Under the pieces are notes generated by a model that was not told the origin of the DNA, did not search any database, and saw only the letters and a list, made by a program, of their open reading frames with translations. Positions 5,951 through 7,221 of a DNA stretch of 7,221 nt are shown here, piece after piece. Positions within the stretch are counted from its first letter, which is position 1, and each line of letters opens with the position of its first letter. The stretch is from Verrucomicrobiota bacterium (GTDB lineage Bacteria > Verrucomicrobiota > Verrucomicrobiia > Chthoniobacterales > UBA6821), in assembly GCA_016871655.1 (NCBI GenBank), contig VHCR01000072.1, forward strand, positions 1 through 7,221, written 5' to 3'. The position numbers and the translations under genes are program-made.

Positions 5951-7137
5951 TCAACAGTCTCTCGTTTTCTGAATTCATGGAGCAAGCACTCTATGACCCA
6001 CAGCACGGGTACTACGCTTCGGGCCGTGCTCGCATTGGAAAAGCGGGTGATTTTTTTACCAACGTGAGCGTGGGAAAAATTTATGGAAAAATTTTGGCGC
6101 TTTTTTTTGAAGAGCTCTGGAAAAAAATGGGACGACCCAAAAATTTTACTGTTGTTGAACAAGGAGCCAACGATGGTAGGCTTGCCCTCGATATTTTAGA
6201 GGCCTCAAAAGCCTCCCTCGATTTTTTTTCTGCCATTCGTTATTCCATCGTTGAGCCATTTTCTATTTATCAAAAAAAGCAGCAAGAAACGTTGAAGGAT
6301 CAGAAAAATATTTCATGGGTGCAAAATTTGAAAACTCTTCCTGCCTTTGAAGGAATCCATTTTTCAAATGAACTTCTTGATGCTTTTCCCATTGATTTGC
6401 TCATGTGGGATGGCAAAGAGTGGCTTGAAAAACGTGTTGTAACGAAGGGGTCAGTTCCGGATATTGCATATTCTGGTGCCAGTCCATTAGTTCATGCTAT
6501 GGCACCAAAATATGCAATATCCGGAACTGACCCCTATTCAGAAGGGTCTTCTTGGACCATAGCTCCTATCGAACAAAAAGAACTTCGTGCTGTTGCAGAA
6601 AAACTTCCGACCACGCTCGCCCCAGGATTTTTATGGGAAGTACGTCTTGGCATTCGTCCTTGGCTGGAGCAGCTTGCCATGAAGCTGGAGCGAGGGATGA
6701 TCCTTATTGCCGATTACGGTTACGCTGGCCCTCAACGCTTTGCTCCCTATCGCGCTCAAGGAAGTATGGCTTGTTACCAAGATCATCGCCGCTACGATAA
6801 TCCATTAGAAGAAATCGGAAAACGCGACATTACGGCTCACGTTGATTTTACGGATCTCGCTGACCAAGCAAGCAACCAATGTTTTGAAATTCTAGGCTAC
6901 ACCGATCAACATCATTTTCTTATCGGCGCTGCAGAAATTTGGCTACGAACTTTTGAAGGAAAGTCTCTCATGCCTCATGAACAAAAAGAATTTCGTCTTC
7001 TGCAAACGCTGTTACATCCTGAAACAATGGGGCGCGCTTTTCAGTTTTTGAGTCTTGGAAAAAATCTTCACCTCCCCTCGCCTCTCAGTGGCTTTCACTA
7101 TCAGCGTCCGGGAGTCGATTATCTATTCGCAACTTAA
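5947..7137 (+). CDS. SAM-dependent methyltransferase, COG1565/MidA (NDUFAF7-like) family
   Basis: This 396-residue protein belongs to the COG1565 (old DUF185) family; the eukaryotic relative NDUFAF7/MidA methylates an arginine of a complex I subunit, while bacterial substrates are mostly unknown. Signature segments: ALYDPQHGYYASGRARIGKAG (14-34) followed by DFFTNVSVG, the SAM-binding VVEQGANDGRLA (69-80), SNELLDAFP (140-148), ADYGY (255-259) and DITAHVDF (294-301). The length is near normal. The GTG start overlaps the upstream stop by 4 bases and has a good ribosome binding site, so the two genes are probably translationally coupled. Residues about 168-196 are encoded by a 90-base palindrome (6446-6535), an extra segment between the SNE motif region and the next domain segment that keeps the frame open. 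Several A/T runs of 7-8 bases occur in the first 300 bases. The 3' end overlaps a convergent gene by 15 bases. Confidence 0.92.
   Translation: MINSLSFSEFMEQALYDPQHGYYASGRARIGKAGDFFTNVSVGKIYGKILALFFEELWKKMGRPKNFTVVEQGANDGRLALDILEASKASLDFFSAIRYSIVEPFSIYQKKQQETLKDQKNISWVQNLKTLPAFEGIHFSNELLDAFPIDLLMWDGKEWLEKRVVTKGSVPDIAYSGASPLVHAMAPKYAISGTDPYSEGSSWTIAPIEQKELRAVAEKLPTTLAPGFLWEVRLGIRPWLEQLAMKLERGMILIADYGYAGPQRFAPYRAQGSMACYQDHRRYDNPLEEIGKRDITAHVDFTDLADQASNQCFEILGYTDQHHFLIGAAEIWLRTFEGKSLMPHEQKEFRLLQTLLHPETMGRAFQFLSLGKNLHLPSPLSGFHYQRPGVDYLFAT
6446..6535. repeat. 90-base near-perfect palindrome (REP/MITE-like) inserted in frame in the methyltransferase gene
   Basis: The arms 6446-6481 and 6500-6535 are 36 bases each and complementary at 35 positions; the single mismatch is 6473 with 6508. 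The loop is 18 bases (6482-6499). Each end is AGGGGTCAG read inwards. Total length is 90 bases, a multiple of three, and both arms read without stops in the gene's frame. The GGGGTCAG ends and hairpin form resemble REP-type elements moved by IS200-like REP-associated transposases; that link is from memory and inference. No target-site duplication is evident. Confidence 0.85.
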
Positions 7138-7221
7138 ACTCAAGTGCAGATCCAGTCGCTCTCCAAGCATTTTTTCTAACCCAGGTTCTTCTAGTCGTTC
7201 TAAAACAGTTTGAAAAAATCC
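7123..7221 (-). CDS. 3' end of a minus-strand gene cut by the window edge
   Basis: Read from the right edge on the minus strand, one frame stays open for 32 codons and ends at a TAG (7123-7125). The peptide, starting GFFQTVLERLEEPGLEKML and ending with LDLHLSLSCE, has a normal amphipathic composition and is not explained by the + strand gene. It would overlap the end of the convergent methyltransferase gene by 15 bases. The product is not recognisable from this fragment. The other + strand frames after 7137 show nothing convincing. Confidence 0.5.
   Translation of the reverse strand, partial: GFFQTVLERLEEPGLEKMLGERLDLHLSLSCE

Overview
The window looks like an ordinary chromosomal stretch of a bacterium with moderate GC content. 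The best guess at lineage is the Verrucomicrobia/PVC group. This rests on my recollection that the membrane-anchored protein at 4169-5950, followed by a COG1565 methyltransferase, resembles verrucomicrobial gene pairs. It is an inference and not proven by the sequence. Most starts lack a Shine-Dalgarno sequence: mutL, the NUDIX gene, the A-type carrier gene and the membrane-protein gene have none, while the methyltransferase gene has a clear one.

Layout from left to right: (a) 1-607 holds the 3' part of a Gln/Glu-rich coiled-coil protein on the + strand, whose true 5' end is unclear and possibly frameshifted. (b) 608-841 has no convincing gene. (c) 842-3323 is a minus-strand pair, mutL followed 13 bases later by a NUDIX-family gene. 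(d) 3324-3502 is a divergent intergenic region bracketed by inverted tracts of 7-base repeats. (e) 3503-3841 encodes a HesB/IscA/ErpA A-type iron-sulfur carrier. (f) 3842-4168 is an intergenic region also bracketed by inverted 7-base repeat tracts; inside it lies a 182-base GC-rich element with 25-base complementary ends and internal hairpins. (g) 4169-5950 encodes a single-pass membrane protein with a long Ala/Pro/Thr linker. It overlaps by 4 bases the COG1565 (MidA/NDUFAF7-type) SAM-dependent methyltransferase at 5947-7137. (h) The right edge holds the end of a minus-strand gene that converges on the methyltransferase gene.

The recognisable genes are housekeeping: mismatch repair, nucleotide-type hydrolysis and Fe-S cluster delivery. 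The unusual material is mostly non-genic. It comprises the heptad tracts beside three starts, the 182-base structured element whose three non-Watson-Crick positions are all G-U wobbles on the + strand, and a 90-base near-perfect palindrome lying in frame inside the methyltransferase gene. The MutL also lacks the usual C-terminal endonuclease motifs. I see no defence system, CRISPR array, tRNA, rRNA or transposase gene.
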